DNA of 64,000 nucleotides, taken from NCBI RefSeq assembly GCF_004912155.1, contig NZ_STGX01000005.1, positions 90,009 to 154,008 of the forward strand, given 5' to 3'. A program made the position numbers and the translations under genes. Positions 16,254 to 25,318 of this stretch are shown in pieces (the first letter of the stretch is position 1; the number at the start of each line of letters is the position of its first letter). This stretch comes from Glycomyces paridis (GTDB lineage Bacteria > Actinomycetota > Actinomycetes > Mycobacteriales > Micromonosporaceae). The notes below the pieces were generated by a model. The model searched no databases and was not told the DNA's origin. It saw nothing but the letters and a program-made list of their open reading frames with translations.

Positions 16254-18290
16254 CTAGGTGCGGGGGCGTTCGATGACCGCGGTGCCGAAGGGCGCGAGGT
16301 CGAGGACGCCGCCGGGGTGGTCGATGCGGGCGGCGGTCGGGTTGAAGTTGAGGGCGAACACGTAGTCGGTGGTGCCGTCGGTGCGGACCTGGGCGGTGAC
16401 GCCGGGCGGGAGGTCGGCGTCGAGGGCCCGTTCGGCGCCGGTGTCGGCGACGAGGCGGGCGTAGAAGTCGGCGAGGAAGTCGGCGCCGGTGCGGGCGGCG
16501 ATGAAGTAGGCGCTGCCGTCGCCGCGGCGGTTCACGGTGAGGGCGGGGCGGCCCGCGTAGAAGTCCGCGCCGTAGGTACCGAGGGTCTCGGCGGTCTCGG
16601 CGTGGATGAGTTCGCACAGTTCGCGGGCTTCGTAGGCGGTGCCGTCCCAGTCGATCGCGTTGCGGTCGTCGGGGTAGAGGGCGTCGATCTCCTCGGCCCA
16701 TACGCCGAGCGTCGGGCGCAGCGGGCCGGGGAAGCCGCCGAGGAAGGTGCGGTCGTGCTCGTCCACGTAGCCGGTGGCGTAGGTGGCGACGAAGGTGCCG
16801 CCGCGCTGCACGAACGCGTCGATCGCCTCGGCGGCGCCGGGCCGGAGCATGTAGAGCATCGGCGCGACCAGGATCTTGTAGCGGTCGAGGCGGCCGGGCT
16901 CGGCAATGAGCGAGGAGTCGATGACGTCGGTGGCGACGCCCTGCTCCCAGAACGCCCGGTAGTGCTCGATGACGGTGGCCTCGTAGCCCGTCGCGCCCTG
17001 GAGCATCCCCTTGACGTCGTCCAGGGCCCAGCGCAGGTGCCAGTCGTAGACGACCGCGACGTCGGCGGGCGTGTCGGTGCCGACGACGCCGTCGAGGGCC
17101 GCGAGGCGCTCGCCGACCTCGGCCACGTCCTTGAAGACGCGGGTGTGCTCGGTGCCCTCGTGGTCGACGACGGCGCCGTGGAACTTCTCGGAGCCGCCTC
17201 GGCCCTTGCGGAACTGGAAGTACTGCACGGTGTCGGAGCCGTGGGCGACCGCTTGGAGGGACTGGAGGAGGTGCACGCTGGGGCGGTGCAGCTTGGCGAC
17301 CGGCCGCCAGTTCGTGGCCGAGGGCGAGGACTCCATGAGCATGAACGGGCGGCTCTTGAGGCTGCGCGTGAGGTCGTGGAGGAAGGAGGCGCGGGCGCCG
17401 CGCTCGGCGTCCTTCTCGGTGCCGGTCCATTCGGGGTAGGAGTCCCAGGAGACGACGTCGAGGACCTGCGCGAGGCGGAAGTAGTCGATGCCGGGGTAGG
17501 TGCCCATGAGGTTGGTGGTGCGCGGGACGTCGGGGGTGAGGGCCTTGAGCGGGGCGCTCTCGTGGAGGTAGAAGTCCACGAACTGCTCGGTGGTGAAGCG
17601 CATCCACTCCAGGTTGAGTCCGTGGATGTCCTGCTCGCCGCGCCAGTGCTCGGACGGGGACTCGATGTGGGACCAGTCGGCGTACGTCTTGGCCCAGAAC
17701 GCGGTCCACCAGGCCTCGTTGAGTTCGGCGAGCGAGGCGAAGCGGCCCTTGAGGTGCTCGCGGAAGCGCTCCTGGCACAGGTCGCAGTGGCATTCGCCGC
17801 CGTACTCGTTGGAGAGGTGCCACACGCCGAGCGCCGGGTGGTCGCCGTACCGCTCGGCGAGGGCGGTGTTGATCGCGGTGGTCTTCTCGCGGTAGACGGG
17901 CGAGGAGAGGCAGTGGTTGTGCCGCCCGCCGTGGAGGTTCCGGGTCCGGTCCCTGTTGACGCGCAGGACCTCGGGGTAGGCGCGGCTCATCCAGCCGGGG
18001 CGGGCGCCGGTGGGGGTGGCGAGGACGGCGGTGATGCCGTTCTCGGCCATGAGGTCGAGGACCTCGTCGAGCCAGCCGAACTCGTACCGGCCCTCCTCGG
18101 GTTCGAGTGCGGCCCAGGAGAAGATCCCGACCGAGAGGGTGTTGATCCCGGCCAGGCGCGCGAGGCGCATGTCCTCCTTCCAGGTGGCGTCCTTGGTGGC
18201 GCGCCACTGGTCGGGGTTGTAGTCGCCGCCGTGCAGCAGGTGCGGCACGCTCGCGACGATGGGCGCGTGACGGACGATCGGTCGGTTCAC
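16254..18290 (-). CDS. Beta-galactosidase, glycoside hydrolase family 42
   Basis: This 678-residue enzyme has the GH42 layout: TIM barrel (about 20-390), trimerisation/flavodoxin-like domain, and a small beta domain. The acid/base is E162 (HLSNEYGG) and the nucleophile E320 (MLMESSPS). Cys127, 167, 169 and 172 match the zinc cluster of many GH42 enzymes. There is no signal peptide, so it acts in the cytoplasm on imported beta-galactosides. The GTG start has GAGGAG nine bases upstream. It stands alone, with its own promoter-like region and a shared terminator downstream. Confidence 0.95.
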   Translation of the reverse strand: MNRPIVRHAPIVASVPHLLHGGDYNPDQWRATKDATWKEDMRLARLAGINTLSVGIFSWAALEPEEGRYEFGWLDEVLDLMAENGITAVLATPTGARPGWMSRAYPEVLRVNRDRTRNLHGGRHNHCLSSPVYREKTTAINTALAERYGDHPALGVWHLSNEYGGECHCDLCQERFREHLKGRFASLAELNEAWWTAFWAKTYADWSHIESPSEHWRGEQDIHGLNLEWMRFTTEQFVDFYLHESAPLKALTPDVPRTTNLMGTYPGIDYFRLAQVLDVVSWDSYPEWTGTEKDAERGARASFLHDLTRSLKSRPFMLMESSPSATNWRPVAKLHRPSVHLLQSLQAVAHGSDTVQYFQFRKGRGGSEKFHGAVVDHEGTEHTRVFKDVAEVGERLAALDGVVGTDTPADVAVVYDWHLRWALDDVKGMLQGATGYEATVIEHYRAFWEQGVATDVIDSSLIAEPGRLDRYKILVAPMLYMLRPGAAEAIDAFVQRGGTFVATYATGYVDEHDRTFLGGFPGPLRPTLGVWAEEIDALYPDDRNAIDWDGTAYEARELCELIHAETAETLGTYGADFYAGRPALTVNRRGDGSAYFIAARTGADFLADFYARLVADTGAERALDADLPPGVTAQVRTDGTTDYVFALNFNPTAARIDHPGGVLDLAPFGTAVIERPRT

Positions 18291-18309
18291 GGGTGGCGCT
18301 CCTCAGCCT

Positions 18310-18338
18310 CATTTATCGGTACAGTCCTGCCAGTACAA
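18310..18338 (-). promoter_or_regulatory. Candidate promoter of the GH42 gene with internal palindrome
   Basis: On the minus strand TTGTAC (18338-18333) and TAAATG (18315-18310) are spaced by 17 bases. GTAC repeats at both ends of an 18-base interrupted palindrome between them could be a repressor site. It lies about 20 bases upstream of the GTG start. Confidence 0.45.
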
Positions 18339-18424
18339 GCTAGGTCGCCGCGGGCCGACCGTCAACGCCGTCCCAAGGACCGGACCATTGAACCGCGATC
18401 GGGGCGTGTTCCGGTGAACGCGAA

Positions 18425-18450
18425 GGGGCCGGCGCCGCGGCGCCGGCCCC
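18425..18450. terminator. Intrinsic terminator after the crystallin-type inhibitor gene
   Basis: Perfect 12-base GC-rich arms (18425-18436 and 18439-18450) with a two-base centre lie 22 bases beyond the stop of the minus-strand gene at 18472. Confidence 0.75.
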
Positions 18451-18471
18451 GGTTTCGCGGGTGGGCCGGGT

Positions 18472-18876
18472 CTAACCGGCGACCCAGAGGCTCAGCGGCT
18501 CGAAGCCGCCGAGGTCGGCGATGGACCCGGTGGGGACCTGGTAGGGGCCGCCGAGGCAGTCGTCGTTGGCGAACAGCGCGGCGGTCACGGTGTTGGTGTT
18601 GATGGCGGAATCGACCCGGCCGTCCCAGCCGTGGTCGACGAGGCTGACGCAGGTGCCGTCGTTGAGCGCCCGGACGTTGAAGCGCTCCCCCGTGAAGTTC
18701 TCCCCTTCGAAGAGGCACAGGGTGTCGGTGAAGGGACAGGGCTCGTCGGCCGCGGTGTCGGCGGGCGCGGCCGCGGCGGGGGTCGCGATCGCGAGCATCG
18801 CCGACGCCGCGAGTGCCGGGAGGATGAACTTGCGGCGGCGGGAGACGGATTCGGTGGTTCGAGGGTACGTGCGCAT
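18472..18876 (-). CDS. Secreted peptidase-inhibitor-family (I36) / crystallin-fold protein
   Basis: The 134-residue protein has a signal peptide (RRRKFILPALAASAMLAIATPAAA, cleavage near residue 37). The short mature domain has the beta/gamma-crystallin-like I36 pattern: LCLFEGENFTGERFNV, then SLVDHGWDGRVDSAINTN and a C-terminal LSLWVAG. Mature cysteines (CPF, LCL, TCV, DDCL) probably form two disulfides. Streptomyces SMPI of this family inhibits metalloproteases; many relatives are untested. I chose the ATG at 18876, preceded by GAAGGAG. Confidence 0.8.
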   Translation of the reverse strand: MRTYPRTTESVSRRRKFILPALAASAMLAIATPAAAAPADTAADEPCPFTDTLCLFEGENFTGERFNVRALNDGTCVSLVDHGWDGRVDSAINTNTVTAALFANDDCLGGPYQVPTGSIADLGGFEPLSLWVAG

Positions 18877-19028
18877 ACGCGGGTCTCCTTCGGTCACGCG
18901 TTGCTTTGCGGGGTGAGCATATCTGTGTCGCGATCAGGCGCATTAGGACGGATGCGCCCATGTTGGAACCGTTTATCCTATCGATGATTCTCGATGGAAT
19001 CCGGTTGCCTCCCGCGTGCGCGACCTCC

Positions 19029-19565
19029 TCAACGGCGCCGGTGGACGACCAGCGACCACGCGAGGGCGCCGAAGGCCGTCAGAGTCGCCAATGCCCGCAC
19101 GGTGTTCCATGCGGTCCAGCGCGCCTCGTCCAGGAGGGCGCGGGCCGCGGCGAAGTCGGCGTCGCTCGCGGCATCGGTGACCGACCGCAGCTGCGTGTTG
19201 AGCGGTTCGTTGACGCCCATGGTGATCACCACGGACACGAGGTAGGCCGCCAGCGCCACCGACAGCCAGACCAGGACGGCGCGCTGTCCCGAACGCAGGT
19301 GCAGGAACAGGGCGAGCGCGATGAGCAGGAGCGAGCCGGTGAACTCCACGCCGAGGAACAGGGGATTCGAGATGGCGACGTCGAGCGATTGGAAGGCGGC
19401 CACGAAGGTTCGGTCGTCGACGTCGGCGAGGCCGGGCATGATCGTGTTCGACCAGTCGGTGTAGACGCCGGCGGTCAAACCGGTCGTGATCGTGGCGAGG
19501 AACAGGGCCGCGGTGCGCAGCGGGTGCCGGTTCGGGCGGGCGAGGGTGTTCGGTGCGGTCGTCAT
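19029..19565 (-). CDS. DUF1772 (anthrone-oxygenase-like) membrane protein
   Basis: This 178-residue protein has four predicted helices and the DUF1772 pattern: an early segment LTAGVYTDWSNTIMPGL, then LLLIALALFLHLR, and a closing AWNTVRALATLTAFGALAWS. Some family members assist anthrone oxidation in aromatic polyketide pathways; most are uncharacterised membrane proteins. I chose the ATG at 19565; an in-frame ATG at 19622 would run into the divergent AraC promoter. The neighbouring AraC regulator is the likely controller. Confidence 0.75.
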   Translation of the reverse strand: MTTAPNTLARPNRHPLRTAALFLATITTGLTAGVYTDWSNTIMPGLADVDDRTFVAAFQSLDVAISNPLFLGVEFTGSLLLIALALFLHLRSGQRAVLVWLSVALAAYLVSVVITMGVNEPLNTQLRSVTDAASDADFAAARALLDEARWTAWNTVRALATLTAFGALAWSLVVHRRR

Positions 19566-19645
19566 GTTCCCATCAAAGCCCGCCGGGGTGCGATCATCCA
19601 TAGCCTGTGAGCGCGTTTCCATTCGAATTCGTCTACGCTTGGCGG

Positions 19646-20587
19646 ATGGACCCCGTCACGGCGCTGCTCGACGCCCCTCGCGCGCAGGGCGCGTTCATGC
19701 TGCGGGTGACGATGACGCCGCCGTGGTCGGTGCGGATCGAGGACGAGGCGCCGCTGACGATCGTCGCCGTGACCTCCGGATCGGCCTGCTACGCACCCGA
19801 AGAGGGCGATCCGGTCGCGCTGGGCCCCGGCGACCTGCTGCTCATCGCCAGGCCCGACCCGTACCTGTTCGCCGACGCCCCCGACCGGCCGCCGCAGGCG
19901 GTCATCCACCCCGGCGGGAAGTGCGAGACGCCCGCGGGCGCGAGCCTGGAACTGCCGGTGCACCAAGGGGTCCGCACCTGGGGCAACGCCGCGGAGGGCC
20001 GCGACACGATGCTGGTGGGCACCTATGCGAACGTCGGCGAGGCCGGGTCGCGGCTGCTGGGCGTCCTGCCGCCCACGATCCTGGTTCGCGAGGCCGACCA
20101 CCGCACGGGGCTCATCGCGGTGCTCGCCGCGGAGATCCAGTCCGACGGCGTCGGCCAGGCCAGCCTCCTCGACCGGCTCTTGGACGGCCTCACGGTCACC
20201 GCGATCCGCCACTGGGTCGAGTCCCCGGCGAAGCGGCCCCCGGGTTGGCTCGGCGCGGGCACCGACCCGGAGGTCGGGACGGCCCTGAACCTCATGCACG
20301 ACGAGACCGCCCGGCCCTGGACCGTCGCCTCCCTGGCGCGGCGGGTCGGCCTGTCGCGGGCCGGTTTCGCCCGCCGCTTCACCGCCGTGGTCGGCGAACC
20401 GCCGATGACCTACCTGACCTCCTGGCGCCTGGCGCTGGCCGCCGACCGGCTCCGCCACGACGACGCGCCGGTCTTCCGCGTGGCCGCCGAGGTCGGCTAC
20501 AGCAGCCAGTTCTCGTTCAGCACCGCCTTCAAGCGGCACTACGGCGAGAGCCCGCTCACCTATCGCCGGAGCGCCGAACCCGAGTGA
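19646..20587 (+). CDS. AraC-family regulator with cupin sensor domain
   Basis: The 313-residue regulator has an N-terminal cupin-type ligand domain (AraC_binding group; PPWSVRIEDEAPLTIVAVTSG, ALGPGDLLLIARPDPY). The C-terminal double helix-turn-helix includes PWTVASLARRVGLSRAGFAR and FRVAAEVGYSSQFSFSTAFKR. The ATG at 19646 follows a -10-like TACGCT by six bases, so the message may be leaderless. It is divergent from the DUF1772 gene, a common arrangement in which the AraC protein activates its neighbour. Confidence 0.9.
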   Translation: MDPVTALLDAPRAQGAFMLRVTMTPPWSVRIEDEAPLTIVAVTSGSACYAPEEGDPVALGPGDLLLIARPDPYLFADAPDRPPQAVIHPGGKCETPAGASLELPVHQGVRTWGNAAEGRDTMLVGTYANVGEAGSRLLGVLPPTILVREADHRTGLIAVLAAEIQSDGVGQASLLDRLLDGLTVTAIRHWVESPAKRPPGWLGAGTDPEVGTALNLMHDETARPWTVASLARRVGLSRAGFARRFTAVVGEPPMTYLTSWRLALAADRLRHDDAPVFRVAAEVGYSSQFSFSTAFKRHYGESPLTYRRSAEPE

Positions 20588-20598
20588 GAGGGTGGGGC

Positions 20599-20700
20599 AT
20601 GGACGACGACACGAACCTCGAGACGGCGCGGCTGCTGCTGCGGCCGTGGCGGGTGGACGCGGTGCACGGGACCATGCTGTACACCGCGATCCGTCTCTGA
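20599..20700 (+). pseudogene. Truncated GNAT acetyltransferase remnant
   Basis: A 33-codon frame starts with the typical N-terminal strand of RimJ/RimL-type acetyltransferases (NLETARLLLRPWR). After about 20 residues it loses similarity and stops, six bases before the end of the convergent ABC permease gene. The acetyl-CoA-binding part is missing. It looks like the stub left by a deletion that joined this gene to the next locus. Confidence 0.55.
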
Positions 20701-20705
20701 CCCGA

Positions 20706-22928
20706 TCAGTCGCCGCGGCCGGGCCGCCAGGTCGACGCCTCCTTCGTCATCGCGGCCGAAGCCCACTGCCACATGACCAGGCCGACCGCCGCGACCGCTG
20801 CGGCGCAGGCGATCAGGAGCCCGGGGGTGATCATCTCGATGCTGTCGACGGTCATCGGGCGGGTCACGAGGAAGCCCAGTCCCAGGCCGATCAGCGCGGC
20901 GGCCAGCAGCGGGAGCCACACGGTGAGGGCGGCCATGGTGCGGAATACCGCCACGCCGCCGGTGACGGCGACCAGCGGCGCCAGCGCGCGGCTGTGGCGG
21001 ATGAACTCCCCGGCCGCGCCGATCCCGGCGACGGCGGCCAGGAGGATCAGGCCGAGGTTGCCGAAGAGGGCGATCCAGCGGGCCTGTTCGCGGTGCGGGA
21101 CACCGGCGGAGACGTCCGAGGCCGCGACGGTCACGCCGAGCGTGAACGCGCTGCCCGCCGCCTTCACGTCGGCCACCGGGACGTCGCCGCCGTCCGTCGC
21201 GGCGGCGAGCAGCGTGATGTCGTCGGCTTCGACGGCCGCGCCCGGGTCGCCCTGCTCGAACGTGAGGGCCGCGTCGCCGGAGGGGTGGCGTTCGAGCCAC
21301 CGCTGAAGGCGCGGGTCTTCGAGGGGCCCGTCCGGCGACACCACGGTTCCCGGTTCCGGGCAGGGCAGGGCGAAGGCCGCGAGCGCCTCGCAGCTGCCCG
21401 CGAGGTGGTAGACGGCCGAGGGGCCGACGTGCGCTTCGGTCGCGGCGAGGAGGTCGATGCGGCCGTGCAGCGCCGCGGTGAACTCGGCCGTCTGCGCCGC
21501 CGTGCCGTAGCCGTTGACCGAAACGAGCGCGGCCGGCATCCCGTACCGGTCGAGGTCCTGCTGCGCCCGGGCCGCCTGGGTCGTGAACGCGCCTTGGAAG
21601 GCGAGGAGGAGGCACACGAGGATCGCACCGGCCGCCACACCGGTGACCTGCCTGGCGGTGGAGCGGGGCCGTTCGGCGATGCGGCGACCGGCGACGAGCC
21701 AGGCGGGGCGGCGGGTGCGGCGCCCGAACCGTTCGGCGCGGCGCGCGATCAGGACCGTCGTGAACGCGACGGCCGCGGGCAGCGTCACCATCACGCCCGC
21801 GACGCCGAACAGGTTCAGCAGCGGGTACAGCGGCGTCCCGGCGAACAGCGGCGGCAGCAGCACCGCCGTCACGATGAACACGGGATTGAGTGCGGCCCAG
21901 GCGATCAGCAGTCGCGGGCGGCGCGCGGCGCGCGGCCGGGTCGAACGCCGGTCGCTCGCCCGCGACCCCAGGAGCGCCGAGGTCGCGAGCACGATCGCCG
22001 CGGCGGCGATCGGGCAGGCCGCCAGGAGCCACCAGGCGCGCAGCAGTTCACCGCCCGCCACGGCGAAATCGACGTACGGCACGGTGAAGCCGAGCGCCGC
22101 CGCCGCGACGACCGCGGCACCGGCCCCGAGCGCCCCGGCCGCGACCGGCACCGCCGACTCGCCGAGCGAGATGAGGAACCGCTCGCGCCGCCCGCCGCCG
22201 AGGACGGTGACCAGCTGCTCGCGGCGGTCGCGCAGCTCCGCGCCGGTGCGCACCGCGACCGCCGCGAGCAGCAGCGCGGGCAGCACCAGCATGACGGCGG
22301 CGATGGCGACCAGCCCCGGCACGGAGAAGTCCTGGTCCGCGACGAGCCAGAACACGCCCATCGCCTCGGGCGGGCCGCTCGGATCGAAGCCGACCACGTG
22401 CAGCGGGTACTCGCCCGCCACGGACAGGTCCCCGTCGGCGACCACATAGGCGATCTGCTGGCCCGGATCGGCGAGCGCGTCAGGGTCGATCAGGCCCGCG
22501 TACTCGCCGTACCGCTCCTCGATGCGCTCGTCGGCGCCCGCCTCGTGGAGGCGCGGGGACAGGAGCACCTGCCCGGGTTCGGGCCACGCGTCCATGCCGG
22601 GCGGCAGGGGCGCGTCGGGGCCGACCGGCTCGAAGTAGACGACGGTGAACTGGCGGCCGTCCGCGAGCTCGTCGAACACGTCCTCCATCAGCAGCAGCCG
22701 CGAGTCCACCGCGGCCGATTCGTCGACGACGGGCATGGCGGCGTCGATCCGGTCCATGCGGGCCTGGTACGCCACCCCGATCGCCGCGATCGACGCCAGC
22801 GCCACCGTGAGGGCCCCGGCGGCCGCGGCGAGCGACCCGAATCGGATGCGCCCGGCCTCCGCGCGGCGGCCCGCGGCGGCCCCGATCGCGAGCAGGCGCC
22901 GCGTGAGGACCCTGCGGTTGCCGCTCAC
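20706..22928 (-). CDS. FtsX/MacB-type ABC transporter permease
   Basis: This 740-residue membrane protein has an N-terminal helix (about 29-52), a large extracytoplasmic domain (about 55-200), a run of helices in the middle, a second extracytoplasmic domain and C-terminal helices, the duplicated FtsX-like layout. Such permeases move lipids, lipoproteins or peptides, or act as mechanotransmitters, rather than importing sugars. The GTG start overlaps the ATPase stop as GTGA, so the two are one transporter. The cargo is not evident, and no two-component system sits beside it. Confidence 0.85.
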   Translation of the reverse strand: MSGNRRVLTRRLLAIGAAAGRRAEAGRIRFGSLAAAAGALTVALASIAAIGVAYQARMDRIDAAMPVVDESAAVDSRLLLMEDVFDELADGRQFTVVYFEPVGPDAPLPPGMDAWPEPGQVLLSPRLHEAGADERIEERYGEYAGLIDPDALADPGQQIAYVVADGDLSVAGEYPLHVVGFDPSGPPEAMGVFWLVADQDFSVPGLVAIAAVMLVLPALLLAAVAVRTGAELRDRREQLVTVLGGGRRERFLISLGESAVPVAAGALGAGAAVVAAAALGFTVPYVDFAVAGGELLRAWWLLAACPIAAAAIVLATSALLGSRASDRRSTRPRAARRPRLLIAWAALNPVFIVTAVLLPPLFAGTPLYPLLNLFGVAGVMVTLPAAVAFTTVLIARRAERFGRRTRRPAWLVAGRRIAERPRSTARQVTGVAAGAILVCLLLAFQGAFTTQAARAQQDLDRYGMPAALVSVNGYGTAAQTAEFTAALHGRIDLLAATEAHVGPSAVYHLAGSCEALAAFALPCPEPGTVVSPDGPLEDPRLQRWLERHPSGDAALTFEQGDPGAAVEADDITLLAAATDGGDVPVADVKAAGSAFTLGVTVAASDVSAGVPHREQARWIALFGNLGLILLAAVAGIGAAGEFIRHSRALAPLVAVTGGVAVFRTMAALTVWLPLLAAALIGLGLGFLVTRPMTVDSIEMITPGLLIACAAAVAAVGLVMWQWASAAMTKEASTWRPGRGD

Positions 22929-23611
22929 CGCTGCGCCTCGGTTCCGGCCCGGAGGCCCCCGCCGGTGATCGTGTAGACGCGGTCGGCGCGGGCGGCCACG
23001 GCCCGGTCGTGCGTGACCACGAGCAGCGCGCAGTCCTGTTCGGCGGGAAGGGCGAACAGGAGGTCGGCGACGTTGTCGCGGTTGGTCTCGTCGAGCGCGC
23101 CGGTCGGCTCGTCGGCGAGGAGCAGGCGCGGGCCGTTGACGAGCGCTCGGGCGACCGCCACGCGCTGGCGTTCGCCGCCCGAGAGGGTCTCCACGCGCGG
23201 CGACTGCGGCACCCCGAGCCGGCGCAGCAGTTCGGCGACGCGGTCGGGCAGCCCGGGGTCGTCGTCCCCGGCGAGCATCGCCGCGAGCGCCACGTTGTCC
23301 TCGGGGCCGAGTTCGGGCAGGAGCTCGCCGAACTGGAACACCATCCCGACCGAACCGGCCCGAACCTTGGCGAGCGCGGCGGTGCCGAGACCGGCCAGGT
23401 CGGTGCCGTCGATGGCGATCGTGCCCTCGTCGGGGCGGGCCATGCCGAGGATGAGCGACAGCAACGTGGACTTGCCCGAGCCGCTCGGCCCGAGGATCGC
23501 GGCGGATTCGCCTACCGCGAGTTCGAGTTCGAGACCGTCGAAGAGCACGCGGTCGCCGATCGTGTACCGGAGCGCCGCTATCGCGAGCGCGGGACGGGAG
23601 GGTGCGGACAT
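22925..23611 (-). CDS. ABC transporter ATP-binding protein (LolD/MacB-type)
   Basis: The 228-residue ATPase has Walker A GPSGSGKST, Q-loop VFQFGELLPEL, signature LSGGERQR, Walker B LLLADEPTGALD and H-loop VVTHD. The ADEPTGALD form is typical of the LolD/FtsE/MacB group that pairs with FtsX-like permeases. I chose the ATG at 23611, which gives a normal N-terminus; upstream codons are non-conserved. It is the first gene of a two-gene operon with the large permease and is divergent from the SnoaL-like gene. Confidence 0.92.
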   Translation of the reverse strand: MSAPSRPALAIAALRYTIGDRVLFDGLELELAVGESAAILGPSGSGKSTLLSLILGMARPDEGTIAIDGTDLAGLGTAALAKVRAGSVGMVFQFGELLPELGPEDNVALAAMLAGDDDPGLPDRVAELLRRLGVPQSPRVETLSGGERQRVAVARALVNGPRLLLADEPTGALDETNRDNVADLLFALPAEQDCALLVVTHDRAVAARADRVYTITGGGLRAGTEAQR

Positions 23612-23737
23612 TTGGGGCTGCTTCCGTGTCAAGGGGTGTCGTTCCCGCACACTACCGACTTCACGCAACGAACGGTGCACGCGCGGGGCGGCCGTCGCGC
23701 GGGCTCGCCGGTGGGTCGCGTGAGAGGATTGGCGACC

Positions 23738-24121
23738 ATGAGCGAACCCGCAGAAGACTCACTCGCCGCCGCCGAATCCGCACTGCAACGCGCCCAGTTG
23801 GCGGGCGACGTCGTTGCGCTGGAAGCGTTGCTGCATCCCGACGTCGTCTACGTCGGCCCCGACGGCGCCGAGTTCGGCAGGGCGCAGGACCTTGAGTCGC
23901 ACGCCTCGGGGCAGCTTAAGCTGACGAGCTTGGAGCAGATCCAGGGCGCCGTGCGCCGGTTCGGTTCGGCCGGGGTCACCCGGACTCGCGTCAAGCTCGC
24001 CGGCCTCGCGGCGGGCGAGCCGTTCGCAGCGGCGTTCGTCTACACGCGCACCTGGCTGTTCCAGGACGGCAGATGGCAAGTGGTCCAAGCGCAGGGCGCG
24101 GTCCTCCCGCCGTCGGCGTAG
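23738..24121 (+). CDS. SnoaL-like / DUF4440 NTF2-fold protein
   Basis: The 127-residue protein fits the NTF2-like fold: an N-terminal helix pair (AAESALQRAQLAGDVVALEALLHPDVVYVGP), then sheet strands ending RTWLFQDGRWQVVQAQG. Members bind small ligands or act as isomerases or cyclases, and many are of unknown role. The ATG at 23738 is the natural start. It is convergent with the cupin gene, nine bases apart, and divergent from the ABC pair. Confidence 0.8.
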   Translation: MSEPAEDSLAAAESALQRAQLAGDVVALEALLHPDVVYVGPDGAEFGRAQDLESHASGQLKLTSLEQIQGAVRRFGSAGVTRTRVKLAGLAAGEPFAAAFVYTRTWLFQDGRWQVVQAQGAVLPPSA

Positions 24122-24129
24122 CCGCCCGG

Positions 24130-24537
24130 TCAGGCCCCGGCGCGCACCGGCCGATGCTCGGCGGAGTGCAGGCGCAGCGACTCCTGTTCGGCGGGGTCGG
24201 TGCGCGCGACGAGCGCGGTGACGTCCTCGTCGCCGACGATCGGCTGGTGCAGCATCCCGGGCGGGATGTACACCATGTCGCCCGGTTCCAGGTCGGCCAG
24301 GTGCTGGAGTTCGTCGCCGTAGCGGATCTGGTGGCGCCCTGCGAGGACGTAGATGGCCGACTCGTGGCCGTCGTGCATGTGGGCGCGGGTCTCGGTGTGC
24401 GCCGCGATGAACACCCGGTGCAGGCACAGCCGCTCCGATCCCGCCGACTCGCGGGACACCCCCGCCGAGAACCGCCCGCCCTGCGCACCCGCGTAAGTGC
24501 CGTTCTCGCTCTTCATGATCACCACGTTCACGGCCAC
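24130..24537 (-). CDS. Cupin-domain protein
   Basis: This 135-residue single-domain cupin has cupin motif 1 as HMHDGHESAIYVLAGRHQIRYG (about residues 53-74, potential metal ligands His and Glu) and motif 2 as EPGDMVYIPPGMLHQ (about 84-98). It is a small cytoplasmic barrel, perhaps a dioxygenase, isomerase or ligand-binding protein; the reaction is not evident. It ends nine bases from the convergent SnoaL-like gene. Conserved His, Glu and His suggest a functional metal site. Confidence 0.85.
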   Translation of the reverse strand: MAVNVVIMKSENGTYAGAQGGRFSAGVSRESAGSERLCLHRVFIAAHTETRAHMHDGHESAIYVLAGRHQIRYGDELQHLADLEPGDMVYIPPGMLHQPIVGDEDVTALVARTDPAEQESLRLHSAEHRPVRAGA

Positions 24538-24607
24538 ACCATATCGGTGTTCCCGCCGATCGGCGGCGCTCTCGGGAACTCTCGGTGTGTCCGATACGCC
24601 GACGGGC

Positions 24608-24632
24608 GGTCCCCTTCCGGAAGGAGGGGACC
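24608..24632. terminator. Hairpin, probable terminator of the EF-hand gene
   Basis: An 11-base arm (GGTCCCCTTCC, 24608-24618) pairs with 24619-24632 apart from one bulged A. It lies 13 bases past the EF-hand gene stop on the minus strand. Confidence 0.5.
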
Positions 24633-24644
24633 CCCCGATGGCGT

Positions 24645-25181
24645 CTACGCGGTCGGGAACAGGTCGAGGGACCGTTCGCGGGTGTAGTACTCGACCACGG
24701 CGGCCGTGGCCTCCTCAAGGGTGACGCGGCCGTCGCGGTCGCGGTCGATCGCCTTGAGGTCCTTCTCGATCCCCCGCACGTTCGCGCCCATGGCCTTGAG
24801 CGCCCGGCCCCATTCCTCGACCGAGACGTGGCCGTCGCCGTCCACGTCGGCGATCGCGATGACGCTCTGGGTCCAGGGGCGCGCGATCGCGTCGAACCCC
24901 TCCGGGTTGTCCAGCAGCCGCCGCTCGGCACCCTCGACGAACTCGCTCTCGCTGATCGAGCCGGACTCGTCGGTGTCGGTGGCCGCCGCGAGCCCGACGA
25001 AGAACCTGCGCGCCCCTTCGAAGAGCGCCGACGCCTCCGACGAGCCCTGCCGGACCCCGAACTCCTCGATCACGCGGTCGGCCATCGCCTCGAAGTCTTC
25101 GGCGGTCACCTCGCCGTCGCCGTCCACGTCGAAGGTGGCGAACCTGGTGCGCATCTTCTCGCGGTACTCGTTCTCACTCAT
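24645..25181 (-). CDS. Four-EF-hand calcium-binding protein (calerythrin-like)
   Basis: The 178-residue protein contains four EF-hand loops: DVDGDGEVTAEDF (~18-30), DTDESGSISESEF (~68-80), DVDGDGHVSVEEW (~112-124) and DRDRDGRVTLEEA (~146-158). Length and spacing match actinobacterial calerythrin-type sarcoplasmic-protein relatives that buffer or sense cytoplasmic calcium. All four loops keep Asp at position 1 and Glu at 12, except that the last ends Glu-Glu-Ala, so all may bind. The ATG at 25181 follows AGAAGGAG. No partner is seen. Confidence 0.92.
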   Translation of the reverse strand: MSENEYREKMRTRFATFDVDGDGEVTAEDFEAMADRVIEEFGVRQGSSEASALFEGARRFFVGLAAATDTDESGSISESEFVEGAERRLLDNPEGFDAIARPWTQSVIAIADVDGDGHVSVEEWGRALKAMGANVRGIEKDLKAIDRDRDGRVTLEEATAAVVEYYTRERSLDLFPTA

Positions 25182-25318
25182 GAAGGCTCCTTCTGCGCTG
25201 TGCTGTTCCTTGCCACGGAACAGTCTGGAGCCCGACACGGCGACTCCGCAGCAGTACGAGCCGGTAACCCCCGCGTGTCGCGAACCCGACCGTGGGCCGA
25301 TCCGCACGGGGCCGCCGC

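Noticed and set aside
16126-18602. Long frames on both strands over the GH42 gene
   Set aside because: They overlap an unmistakable beta-galactosidase and have composition typical of GC-rich shadow frames.
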